Both the position numbers and the translations under genes were made by a program. A DNA stretch of 7,019 nt. It comes from Streptococcaceae bacterium (GTDB lineage Bacteria > Bacillota > Bacilli > Lactobacillales > Streptococcaceae). Positions within the stretch are counted from its first letter, which is position 1. Each line of letters opens with the position of its first letter. The notes beneath the pieces are model-generated. The model did not search any database, had not been told where the DNA came from, and saw nothing but the letters and a program-made list of their open reading frames with translations. The stretch spans positions 1 through 7,019 of the forward strand of contig WREM01000052.1 in NCBI GenBank assembly GCA_009779335.1. The letters run 5' to 3'. This document shows, piece by piece, positions 1-5,910 of the stretch.

Positions 1-1052
1 TTCCAATAGGATGAGAATTGCTGTTTTCTACGCCAAGTGGAAATACGATAGTAAAGAGCAATGATAACAAACCGTATAAGAAAGAGTGCAGCAGTCAGGA
101 TTAGAGCCATGAAAATCAACCAAGAGTTAGAGTAATCATGATCCAGTAAGAGAGGTACAACAAATTCGTGAAGTTCAATTCCTAAGAAAAGAAAGACGAC
201 AGAATTGAGCAAATAGGTAATCAGTTCCCAAATGGTATGTGTTACTTTGGTTACTTGTGCATCAAATAAAGTAACTTGCTTAATACCATTGGCCTGCATG
301 ACACCTGCAACCACGACAGCAATAATCCCTGATAGATGGAACTTCTCTGCAATGAGAAAGGCAGATAAAGGCACAATGAATTCAATAATCAGGTATCCTG
401 TCACATCTCTGGCATCTACATCTTCTAAAATACGGAGAGTGAGATTTCTAAGAAGGACAATGATGAACCCTACAGCAGCTCCCCCTACAGCAGATACGAT
501 GAGATTGATTGTACCGTGAGTTGCGGAGAACTCTCCTGTTTCTAGGGCAGTGATGGCGATACCAAAGGCAATCAATCCTGAGGCGTCATTAAGTAAACCC
601 TCTCCTGTGAGGATACTCATGATACGCTTGGGGAAGGTCACACGCTTAGATATAGCTCCGACTGCTACAGCATCAGTAGGAGAGAGACTTGCCCCTAATG
701 CAAAGCAAGCTGCCAAAGGTACAGTGGCGTAGAGCGAATGAAAAAGCCCCCCCAGACCTAATGTGGTAATAAAAACCAAAGGGAAAATCAGGATTAAAAT
801 AGTCTTAGATTGTTTGAAAATATGCTTGATGTCAGCCTCTTCGCTCTCACGAAAAAGTAGAGGAGCAATGATAAATCCAATGAAGAAGTGAGGATCAACA
901 TTAAGAATATTTGAAGCTCCCATGAATCCAAGAAAAAGTCCCATAACAACTTGAACAAGTGGAAGTGCAAGCTTAGGAAATACTTTGTTGATTACATTTG
1001 AAACCACCAATGCGGCCAGAAATATGATGATGTAGAGTAAGACGTGAGACAC
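1..1052 (-). CDS. CPA1-family Na+(K+)/H+ antiporter, partial (C-terminus beyond the left edge)
   Basis: Reading the minus strand from a GTG at 1052 gives 350 codons without a stop up to the window edge, so the gene is 3'-truncated only by the window. The product is strongly hydrophobic with about ten membrane segments and belongs to the Na_H_Exchanger (CPA1/NhaP-like) family, which exchanges cytoplasmic Na+ or K+ for H+ across the plasma membrane. Family landmarks seen are SPTDAVAVGA near residues 124-133 (the conserved T-D pair of the unwound helix), GEGLLNDASG near 150-159 (the N-D pair of the ion-binding site), and an arginine in the late helix FLIRFVI near 327. The GTG start is chosen because AAGGAGGG (1063-1056) lies just upstream and the next codons begin the first membrane helix; the gap is slightly short. 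It starts 29 bases after the coiled-coil gene with no terminator between them, so the two are probably one transcript. Ion specificity and total length cannot be judged from this part. Confidence 0.9.
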   Translation of the reverse strand, partial: MSHVLLYIIIFLAALVVSNVINKVFPKLALPLVQVVMGLFLGFMGASNILNVDPHFFIGFIIAPLLFRESEEADIKHIFKQSKTILILIFPLVFITTLGLGGLFHSLYATVPLAACFALGASLSPTDAVAVGAISKRVTFPKRIMSILTGEGLLNDASGLIAFGIAITALETGEFSATHGTINLIVSAVGGAAVGFIIVLLRNLTLRILEDVDARDVTGYLIIEFIVPLSAFLIAEKFHLSGIIAVVVAGVMQANGIKQVTLFDAQVTKVTHTIWELITYLLNSVVFLFLGIELHEFVVPLLLDHDYSNSWLIFMALILTAALFLIRFVIIALYYRISTWRRKQQFSSYW

Positions 1053-1081
1053 AAACCCTCCTTCTTGTAGATAGTTTGGGA

Positions 1082-1531
1082 TTAATTATTTTTTGTAAAT
1101 AATTCTTTCTTTTGAGCGATTTTTTGAGCGATTTTTGAACAATCTTTTTTATTAAGCATGAGCTTACAGCGTTTAAGTTCTAACTCTGCCAGTTGACGTT
1201 TAAGGCGTTCTTTCTTTGCTGTATCAAACTCCCCTTCTTGAATGTATTCGAGTTTTTGTTCTAGGAGTGCACGCTTTTCGGAAATGGCTTCTAAATGATG
1301 TTTCAAATCTTCTTTCTGATCTTTGTCGTTTTCTTGTAATTGGGTTAAACGCTCTTTGATAAGTGTTTCTTTCTCATTCATCAAGTCAAACATCTCGTTG
1401 ATTCTCTTCACTTTTTCGTCAGAAGTCATGTGAGCATGTATGTGTTCTTCAGATGTTACATTATCGTTGTTTTTGGCTAGATAGCGATCTCGTAAATGAT
1501 TGAGCTGCTCTTCAAGTTTTTTGTTTTCCAT
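1082..1531 (-). CDS. Uncharacterised charged coiled-coil protein upstream of the antiporter
   Basis: This 149-residue protein is not one I recognise. It has no signal peptide or membrane segment and is very rich in Lys, Glu, Leu and Gln. Residues about 38-120 show near-continuous heptad-like spacing of Leu, Ile and Met with charged residues between, which predicts a long helical coiled coil and a cytoplasmic, probably oligomeric protein. A histidine cluster (HIHAH, 30-34) lies in the less helical N-terminal part, and two cysteines (122 and 131) sit near the C-terminus. The tail holds a repeated KIAQ unit from a 12-base tandem duplication. The start is supported by AAAGGAG eight bases upstream of the ATG. 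It has its own promoter and sits 29 bases before the antiporter, so a role linked to that transporter is possible but is only inferred from position. The gene is convincing (ribosome binding site, promoter, full-length frame); the function is unknown. Confidence 0.8.
   Translation of the reverse strand: MENKKLEEQLNHLRDRYLAKNNDNVTSEEHIHAHMTSDEKVKRINEMFDLMNEKETLIKERLTQLQENDKDQKEDLKHHLEAISEKRALLEQKLEYIQEGEFDTAKKERLKRQLAELELKRCKLMLNKKDCSKIAQKIAQKKELFTKNN
1110..1133 (-). repeat. 12-base tandem duplication inside the coiled-coil gene
   Basis: On the plus strand ttttgagcgatt occurs twice in tandem (1110-1121 and 1122-1133). Because the unit is a multiple of three it keeps frame, and it encodes the repeated KIAQ near the C-terminus of the coiled-coil protein. 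It could vary in copy number by slippage without disrupting the gene. Confidence 0.75.
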
Positions 1532-1569
1532 GATAGTTACTCCTTTCAGAATAGATGTGTATGAGTACT

Positions 1570-1578
1570 ATTATATCA
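1570..1578 (-). promoter_or_regulatory. Extended -10 promoter of the coiled-coil/antiporter unit
   Basis: The minus strand reads TGATATAAT, a consensus -10 (1575-1570) preceded by the TGn extension. At 17-base spacing the -35 region (1598-1593) is TTTTTA, a poor match that lies inside the T-tract of the tyrS terminator. The expected start near 1563 leaves a leader of about 32 bases before the ATG at 1531. Confidence 0.7.
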
Positions 1579-1593
1579 CAGTAGAATAAAAAT

Positions 1594-1616
1594 AAAAAAG
1601 AGGAAAAACCTCTTTT
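1594..1616 (-). terminator. Intrinsic terminator of tyrS
   Basis: On the minus strand AAAAGAGG (1616-1609) pairs perfectly with CCTCTTTT (1603-1596) around a five-T loop, followed by a U-rich run into the 1580s. The stem overlaps the tyrS stop codon at 1617-1615. It is short and only moderately strong, so some read-through into the next gene is possible. Confidence 0.75.
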
Positions 1617-2883
1617 AATTTTCATAAGTAATGATTGTATTTTTCTTTTTCCCACGGCGGATAACGGTTAATTGATTGTCAATCTTATCATTGTCAGAAA
1701 GGACATACTCTAAATCTTGGATACGTTCTCCATTAATATAGATGGCACCATTAGCCACATCTTCACGTGCCTGACGCTTAGATTGGACAATGCCTGAGTT
1801 GACAAGAAGTTCAATCAAGGTCATGTCTTCATTAGTTTGAGCCTGATAACGTGCCACATCATTACCGAATCCTGTGATGATAGAAGCAGCATCCAACTGT
1901 CGCAAATCTCCCCCACCGAATAAAACTTCGGTGATCTTTACGGATTTTTCAAAGGCGGCTGAACCATGTACGAGTGTGACAACTTCTTTGGCAAGAGTTT
2001 TTTGAGCTAGGCGTTGATGCGGAGCTTGAATGAATTCTTTTTCAATATGAGCAATTTCATCAAGACTAAGGAAGGTAAAGATTTTGAGCATTTTTACAGC
2101 ATCGGCATCATCCACATTAAGCCAGAATTGATACATCTCATAAGGACTGGTTTTTTCAGCATCTAACCAGATGGCATTTCCTTCTGATTTCCCGAATTTC
2201 TTTCCTGCAGAATCTGTAATAAGAGGAAGTGTAATGACGTGTCCGGATTGGTCAGCCTTACGACGCAGAAGTTCTGTCCCTGCTGTCATATTTCCCCACT
2301 GGTCAGAACCACCAAGTTGCAGGGTAACATTATGGCGTTGGTTGAGCTCGTAGAAGTCATAACCCTGCATGATTTGATAGGCGAACTCGGTATATGAAAT
2401 CCCAGTTTCCATTCGTTTTTTGACTGATTCTTTACTGATCATGTAGTTGATGGTAAAGTGCTTTCCTACATCACGTAGAAAGTCAATGAATGAGAGATTT
2501 TCAAACCAAATATAGTTATTAGTCATCTCAGCCTTATTGTCTCCTGAATCAAAGTTTAGGAAACGTTCAAGTTGGCTTTTGATTTTACGAGACCAGTTGA
2601 GTACAGTTTCTTTGGTCTGTAGAGAACGCTCATCGTCTTTGAATGAAGGATCCCCGATGAGTCCTGTTGCCCCACCAACTAGAGCATAGGGTTTATGTCC
2701 CGCTTCCTGTAGGCGTTTCATAGTGAGAATGAGTACCAAATTCCCTAAATGAAGACTGTCTGCAGTTGGATCATATCCCACATAGAAACTCACACTTTCT
2801 TCTGTAAGTGCTTTTTTTAGTGTCTTCTCATCAGTGGTTTGAAAAATAAGCCCACGAGCTTTCAATTCATCAAAAATATTCAT
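1615..2883 (-). CDS. tyrS: Tyrosyl-tRNA synthetase
   Basis: This class I aminoacyl-tRNA synthetase activates tyrosine with ATP and transfers it to tRNA-Tyr in the cytoplasm. At 422 residues it has the normal bacterial length. The Rossmann catalytic domain carries the HIGH-type motif as HLGN (45-48) and the KMSKS loop as KFGKS (229-233), the form usual in the Bacillus-type enzyme. Tyrosine-pocket residues occur at the positions known for the Bacillus stearothermophilus enzyme: Y34, D78, Y169, Q173 and D176. A C-terminal S4 RNA-binding domain covers about 353-415 ([19 protein letters not shown]). The ATG start has GAAAGG about six bases upstream. The gene has its own extended -10 promoter and a terminator at its stop codon, so it is likely monocistronic. 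The leader is only about 24 bases, so no T-box riboswitch is present, unlike many tyrS genes of related Firmicutes. Nothing in the protein looks damaged. Confidence 0.97.
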   Translation of the reverse strand: MNIFDELKARGLIFQTTDEKTLKKALTEESVSFYVGYDPTADSLHLGNLVLILTMKRLQEAGHKPYALVGGATGLIGDPSFKDDERSLQTKETVLNWSRKIKSQLERFLNFDSGDNKAEMTNNYIWFENLSFIDFLRDVGKHFTINYMISKESVKKRMETGISYTEFAYQIMQGYDFYELNQRHNVTLQLGGSDQWGNMTAGTELLRRKADQSGHVITLPLITDSAGKKFGKSEGNAIWLDAEKTSPYEMYQFWLNVDDADAVKMLKIFTFLSLDEIAHIEKEFIQAPHQRLAQKTLAKEVVTLVHGSAAFEKSVKITEVLFGGGDLRQLDAASIITGFGNDVARYQAQTNEDMTLIELLVNSGIVQSKRQAREDVANGAIYINGERIQDLEYVLSDNDKIDNQLTVIRRGKKKNTIITYEN

Positions 2884-2913
2884 TTTATACCTTTCATAAT
2901 AACAGTAATATTC

Positions 2914-2922
2914 ATTATATCA
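2914..2922 (-). promoter_or_regulatory. Extended -10 promoter of tyrS
   Basis: The minus strand reads TGATATAAT (2922-2914), a perfect extended -10. The -35 position at 17-base spacing falls in the T-tract of the preceding terminator and has no good TTGACA match. The expected start near 2907 leaves about 24 bases of leader before the ATG at 2883. Confidence 0.7.
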
Positions 2923-2937
2923 CTAAATATAAAATAA

Positions 2938-2960
2938 AAAAATCATCAAAGATGATTTTT
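2938..2960 (-). terminator. Intrinsic terminator after the immunity gene
   Basis: A perfect ten-base-pair stem, AAAAATCATC with GATGATTTTT around a three-T loop, starts one base after the immunity stop codon (2964-2962). On the minus strand it is followed by further T residues and then ATTTT. It should end the PAP2-immunity transcript. Confidence 0.8.
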
Positions 2961-2961
2961 A

Positions 2962-3228
2962 TCAAAGTGGATCGACTTGTAAACTTGCTATATTTGAACC
3001 GAGCGGAGCAATTTTATAAAATCTTTTTGAAAGTGAATTAAAAAAATCTAAGCTATCTTTGCCTAATTCTGATTTAACAGCGGGAAGAGCAAGAGTATAA
3101 TAAAGGCGTTTAATCACATTGGGAACATATTCACCTGTTTCCATTAGATTTTTTGCTTTAATAAAAATTTCTCGTTCTTTATCAGATAGTGTTGGATTTT
3201 GAACAAGAACATAAATATCTTCCATCAA
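2962..3228 (-). CDS. LciA/EntA-type bacteriocin immunity protein, N-terminus out of frame
   Basis: The 88 residues shown start at an in-frame TTG (3228) or the adjacent ATG (3225). The product is small, helical and lysine-rich, without a signal peptide. Its order of features (ERE...AKNLMETGEYVPNVI, then a Leu/Ala helix) resembles, from memory, the lactococcin A immunity protein LciA, where ERNALNIAEKAL and SEYLPKII occupy the same places. Such proteins protect the cell by binding the mannose-PTS receptor attacked by class II bacteriocins. The family similarity continues upstream in the same frame (KVKFSKEEQK before the TTG), so this start looks too late. The well-placed start is ATG 3275, but that frame stops after seven codons; a -1 shift at A AAA AAG (3261-3255) would give a family-typical 104 residues starting MFGKPKKVKFSKEEQ. 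The gene follows the PAP2 gene in one transcript. No bacteriocin gene lies nearby, so it is an orphan. Function is fairly sure; whether it is expressed intact is not. Confidence 0.75.
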   Translation of the reverse strand: MMEDIYVLVQNPTLSDKEREIFIKAKNLMETGEYVPNVIKRLYYTLALPAVKSELGKDSLDFFNSLSKRFYKIAPLGSNIASLQVDPL

Positions 3229-3251
3229 TTTCTGCTCTTCTTTTGAAAATT

Positions 3252-3288
3252 TTACTTTTTTGGTTTTCCAAACATTATTTTCCCTCAG
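3252..3288 (-). other. Ribosome binding site and seven-codon frame leading into the immunity gene, with slippery heptamer
   Basis: On the minus strand GAGGG (3286-3282) lies six bases before ATG 3275, ideal for initiation. The frame reads MFGKPKK and stops at TAA (3254-3252). Its last codons form A AAA AAG (3261-3255), the same heptamer that drives -1 frameshifting in E. coli dnaX. Slipping back one base would enter the immunity frame at GTA AAA TTT. I see no strong downstream hairpin, and the GAGGG is about 20 bases upstream of the heptamer, farther than the stimulator in dnaX. A lost A in an original run of seven would look the same. Confidence 0.6.
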
Positions 3289-3290
3289 TT

Positions 3291-3935
3291 CTAGCCTTTA
3301 TTATTTTTCTTTACGAATGTTGGATAGGTAAAGGCAATGATTGCAACTGCAAGGAGGAATCCTGCGAGTGTATCTGATGGATAATGTACTCCGATAAGCA
3401 CACGTGAGAACATGGTGAGGAAAATCATTCCAAAAGCGAGGAGTCCGAGAATGAATTTACCAAATCCTGATTTTATATGTTGTATAAGGATAAGAAAGAG
3501 GCAAAGGAAGATAACAGTGGCAAAGACAGAGTGCCCACTGGCGAAAGATTTCCCAGACTCATTGGCAAAGGCGGGGAGTCGATATTCGGTTGGACGAACA
3601 CGACCAATTACACTCTTGATAACGGTATTTCCTCCAACCGCAATAACAGCAGTAATGGCTAGCCAGAGAGCTCCAGCTTTTTGTCTGAAGATGAAGAGCA
3701 AGATGACTACCACGAGTCCGACGATAGCTCCGATTGTATCTCCAAGGAATTTGGCGATGACTGATGAGATAGAAACTAGGGTATGACTCCCCTGAAGGCT
3801 ATGAGCCCATGACTGAATAGCAGGATCAATGAATGGCATAGGGCTGGTTTTATAATTGAGTTTTACGGCAATAAGCAGAACAAGAAAAATAAGTAAAGAA
3901 AGTGTTCCGATGGTATAAGAAAGTTTTTTATTCAT
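3291..3935 (-). CDS. PAP2-family membrane lipid phosphatase
   Basis: This 214-residue integral membrane protein belongs to the PAP2/PgpB family, which removes phosphate from lipid phosphates such as undecaprenyl pyrophosphate, phosphatidic acid or phosphatidylglycerophosphate at the outer face of the membrane. All three catalytic motifs are present: KSVIGRVRP (107-115, K-x6-RP), ASGH (132-135, with the catalytic His; the usual Pro is Ala here), and SRVLIGVHYPSD (177-188, SR-x5-H-x3-D). About six hydrophobic segments alternate with short loops, starting at residues 8-25. The ATG start has AAAGG nine to ten bases upstream. The immunity gene's ribosome binding site starts only a few bases after this stop codon, so the two are almost certainly one transcript and may be translationally coupled. 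It diverges from the phosphodiesterase gene. The exact substrate cannot be read from sequence; a role in recycling the cell-wall lipid carrier is a reasonable guess. Confidence 0.92.
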   Translation of the reverse strand: MNKKLSYTIGTLSLLIFLVLLIAVKLNYKTSPMPFIDPAIQSWAHSLQGSHTLVSISSVIAKFLGDTIGAIVGLVVVILLFIFRQKAGALWLAITAVIAVGGNTVIKSVIGRVRPTEYRLPAFANESGKSFASGHSVFATVIFLCLFLILIQHIKSGFGKFILGLLAFGMIFLTMFSRVLIGVHYPSDTLAGFLLAVAIIAFTYPTFVKKNNKG

Positions 3936-3957
3936 TTTTTAATTTCCTTTAGTTAGA

Positions 3958-3970
3958 TTGAGTTACTCAA
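3958..3970. promoter_or_regulatory. 13-base perfect palindrome in the divergent promoter region, possible operator
   Basis: TTGAGTTACTCAA is a perfect inverted repeat with a one-base centre. It would cover the expected transcription start (about 3966) of the PAP2 gene and lie near -40 of the phosphodiesterase promoter. That placement suits a regulator that represses one side and contacts polymerase on the other. I do not recognise the half-site as a known box. It could also be chance in AT-rich DNA. Confidence 0.4.
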
Positions 3971-3972
3971 AT

Positions 3973-3981
3973 AGTATAACA
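3973..3981 (-). promoter_or_regulatory. Probable promoter of the PAP2-immunity transcript
   Basis: The minus strand reads TGTTATACT, an extended -10 with TATACT at 3978-3973. No good -35 occurs at normal spacing. The start would fall near 3966, leaving a leader of about 31 bases before ATG 3935. Confidence 0.55.
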
Positions 3982-3988
3982 CAAAATA

Positions 3989-3997
3989 TGGTACAAT
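3989..3997 (+). promoter_or_regulatory. Probable promoter of the membrane phosphodiesterase gene
   Basis: The plus strand reads TGGTACAAT, an extended -10 with TACAAT at 3992-3997. The -35 region (about 3969-3974) is a poor match and overlaps the opposing -10. The start would fall near 4004, about 28 bases before the TTG start codon. Confidence 0.55.
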
Positions 3998-4031
3998 TAG
4001 TCTATTATTTTATAACAAAGGATATATCAAA

Positions 4032-5879
4032 TTGAAAAAATTATTGACCATTACCCGAGATTTTTTTAAAAGCACTTTCAAATTTATTGGCCCTGTTCTT
4101 TTCTTTCATCTTGTCTTATTGGGGGTTGTTGTTCCGCTTTTAATTGGTGCGACGAACTATGTATTGAATAGTCGAGAGATTGATTATCTGTCTTATGATA
4201 ATGTCTTTTCTATTATTATTCAACATCCCTTTATTGCCCTCTCGCTCTTAGTCATTTTGGCTCTGACCTTGGTTTTCATTTTCTTAGAGTTCACTTTCTT
4301 GATTGTACTGGTGCATTTCATCAATAAAAAAGAGAAAATCACACTGATGCAGTTGATCTATATCACTTTTTCAAGACTTAAGCACATTCGCCCATCAACC
4401 ATTGGTTTTTTCTTGCTCTATTTTTTGATTGTCATGCCTTTTAGTGGAATGGCAAGCAATATGGATATTGTCTCAACCATTAGAATGCCTAATTTTATTG
4501 TCCAATTTATCGCATCAAGCAACTGGAAATTGTTGACCGCTTATCTGATTATTACAATCATCATCATGTATATTGCTTATCGTTTGATTTTTGTTTTGCC
4601 GTTGATCATTCTTCGGAAAGAAAAATTGAAAACGGCTTGGAGAAACAGTTGGCAACTTACTAAAAGAAAGTTGTGGACGTTTGCCTTTCGTTACTTTATC
4701 ATGTCAGCCATTATCTATCTTTCCTTCTGGGCGTTGACTCATGGTCTAGTTATGCTACAGGAGGTGGCTGATAAATCTCTCTCACATAGTTCATTAGCTC
4801 TTGCGATGATTTCAATGACTGTCATACAGGTTTTATCTATGCTTTATATGATTCTGTCCATGCTCTTCCTCTTCTATGTTATAGTAAATCTCTTAGAAGA
4901 AGTATCTCCAACAGGAGAGATGCTTGATTTGAAGAAATTCAAAAAACGTAAGATTCTTTCAATTTCTTGGAAGGTCTTGATTGGAGTTGGTATTGTCTTG
5001 CTTGTCTTTGTTGATATGATTGCCAATTATCAGTATTTGACCAACAATGATTTATCCACCCCTGTCATCATCTCCCACCGTGGTGTGTCTGATGGTCAAG
5101 GCGTGCAAAATACGATTCCTGCTATGATTAAAACCAATCAAGAACATCATCCTGATTATGTAGAGATGGACATTCGCCAAACCTCTGACAAGCAGTTTGT
5201 TGTCATGCACGATGAAAATCTTAAGACTTTAGCAGGTAAAGATATAATTGTAGAAAATTCTACCTTGGCTGAGTTGACAAAATTAACAGTCAAAGAACAT
5301 GGATATGAAGCGAAAATTCCAAGTTTTGATGATTATCTCAAAGAAGCAGATAAACTTCATCAAAAGCTCTTGATTGAAATCAAAGTGCCTAGCCATGCAG
5401 ATGTCAATGCCGTTGCTCAAAACTTTGTCAATAGATATAAAGCAGACATCGACGCACATGGGCACCAAGTGCATAGCTTGAATTTCAAGATAGCAGAAGC
5501 GGTCAAAGACAAACACCCTTCAACATTTGTATCCTATATCATGATTTACAATTTTATAGGGGTACCTAAAGCTAATACAGATGCCTTCTCTGTAGAAACG
5601 TCAACACTCAATGCTCAGTTTGTAGATAAGGCTCATAGCTACAATAAGAAGGTCTATGCTTGGGACGTCAATGACATCAATACGATTCAACGTATGCGTT
5701 TCTACAATGTAGATGGACTCATTACAGATAATGCCGGTCTGGTCAAAAACACCTTAGAAAATAGTGAACAACTGACCTATGCTGAGAAGCTGAATATCTA
5801 TCTCCTTGATTTAGGAAATACAGAATTGACCGATGCGATTACAAACGCAACAACACAAACAGATACATCAGGAATGTAA
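4032..5879 (+). CDS. Membrane-anchored glycerophosphodiester phosphodiesterase
   Basis: This 615-residue protein joins a polytopic membrane domain (about 15-335, roughly seven to eight hydrophobic segments, GPDPase_memb type) to a C-terminal GDPD barrel (about 343-580). GDPD enzymes split glycerophosphodiesters into glycerol 3-phosphate and an alcohol; in Gram-positives, membrane forms may act on lipids or teichoic-acid material. Active-site features seen are HRG (349-351, catalytic His), the metal ligands E378 and D380 in VEMDIR, second catalytic His H393 in MHDEN, E449 in LIEIK, AWDVND, and GLITD near the end. The segment that is often PENT reads VQNT (358-361), which does not remove the ligands above. 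The start is TTG with AAAGGA (4017-4022) nine bases before it; the next codons give a normal KK-LL N-terminus. The last 35 or so residues form a Thr/Asn-rich tail. It has its own promoter and terminator, so it is monocistronic, and it diverges from the PAP2 gene. Confidence 0.93.
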   Translation: MKKLLTITRDFFKSTFKFIGPVLFFHLVLLGVVVPLLIGATNYVLNSREIDYLSYDNVFSIIIQHPFIALSLLVILALTLVFIFLEFTFLIVLVHFINKKEKITLMQLIYITFSRLKHIRPSTIGFFLLYFLIVMPFSGMASNMDIVSTIRMPNFIVQFIASSNWKLLTAYLIITIIIMYIAYRLIFVLPLIILRKEKLKTAWRNSWQLTKRKLWTFAFRYFIMSAIIYLSFWALTHGLVMLQEVADKSLSHSSLALAMISMTVIQVLSMLYMILSMLFLFYVIVNLLEEVSPTGEMLDLKKFKKRKILSISWKVLIGVGIVLLVFVDMIANYQYLTNNDLSTPVIISHRGVSDGQGVQNTIPAMIKTNQEHHPDYVEMDIRQTSDKQFVVMHDENLKTLAGKDIIVENSTLAELTKLTVKEHGYEAKIPSFDDYLKEADKLHQKLLIEIKVPSHADVNAVAQNFVNRYKADIDAHGHQVHSLNFKIAEAVKDKHPSTFVSYIMIYNFIGVPKANTDAFSVETSTLNAQFVDKAHSYNKKVYAWDVNDINTIQRMRFYNVDGLITDNAGLVKNTLENSEQLTYAEKLNIYLLDLGNTELTDAITNATTQTDTSGM

Positions 5880-5882
5880 AAT

Positions 5883-5910
5883 AAAAACTTCCATGAAAAT
5901 GGAAGTTTTT
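5883..5910. terminator. Bidirectional terminator between the phosphodiesterase gene and pepA
   Basis: A perfect twelve-base-pair stem (5883-5894 with 5899-5910) closes a GAAA loop. On the plus strand it ends in six T residues, and on the minus strand in TTTTTATTTT, so it serves both convergent genes. Its edge overlaps the pepA stop codon (5912-5910). It is the strongest hairpin in the window. Confidence 0.9.

Noticed and set aside
232..732. Two plus-strand open frames (232-519 and 550-732)
   Set aside because: They lie opposite the antiporter, whose minus-strand translation holds clear family motifs. Their own translations look like antisense of a membrane protein (rich in Thr, Pro and Arg), and no ribosome binding site supports them.
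2938..2960. Hairpin before tyrS as an attenuator of tyrS
   Set aside because: It lies upstream of the tyrS -10 element, so it would not be in the tyrS transcript; it fits better as the terminator of the immunity gene.
3412..3786. Plus-strand open frame of 124 residues across the PAP2 gene
   Set aside because: It is antisense to a gene with all three PAP2 motifs and has no domain features of its own.
5076..5118. VQNT in place of PENT in the GDPD domain, as a possible inactivating change
   Set aside because: The metal ligands (E378, D380, E449) and both catalytic histidines are intact, and I recall similar variants in membrane GDPDs of lactic acid bacteria, so loss of activity is not supported.
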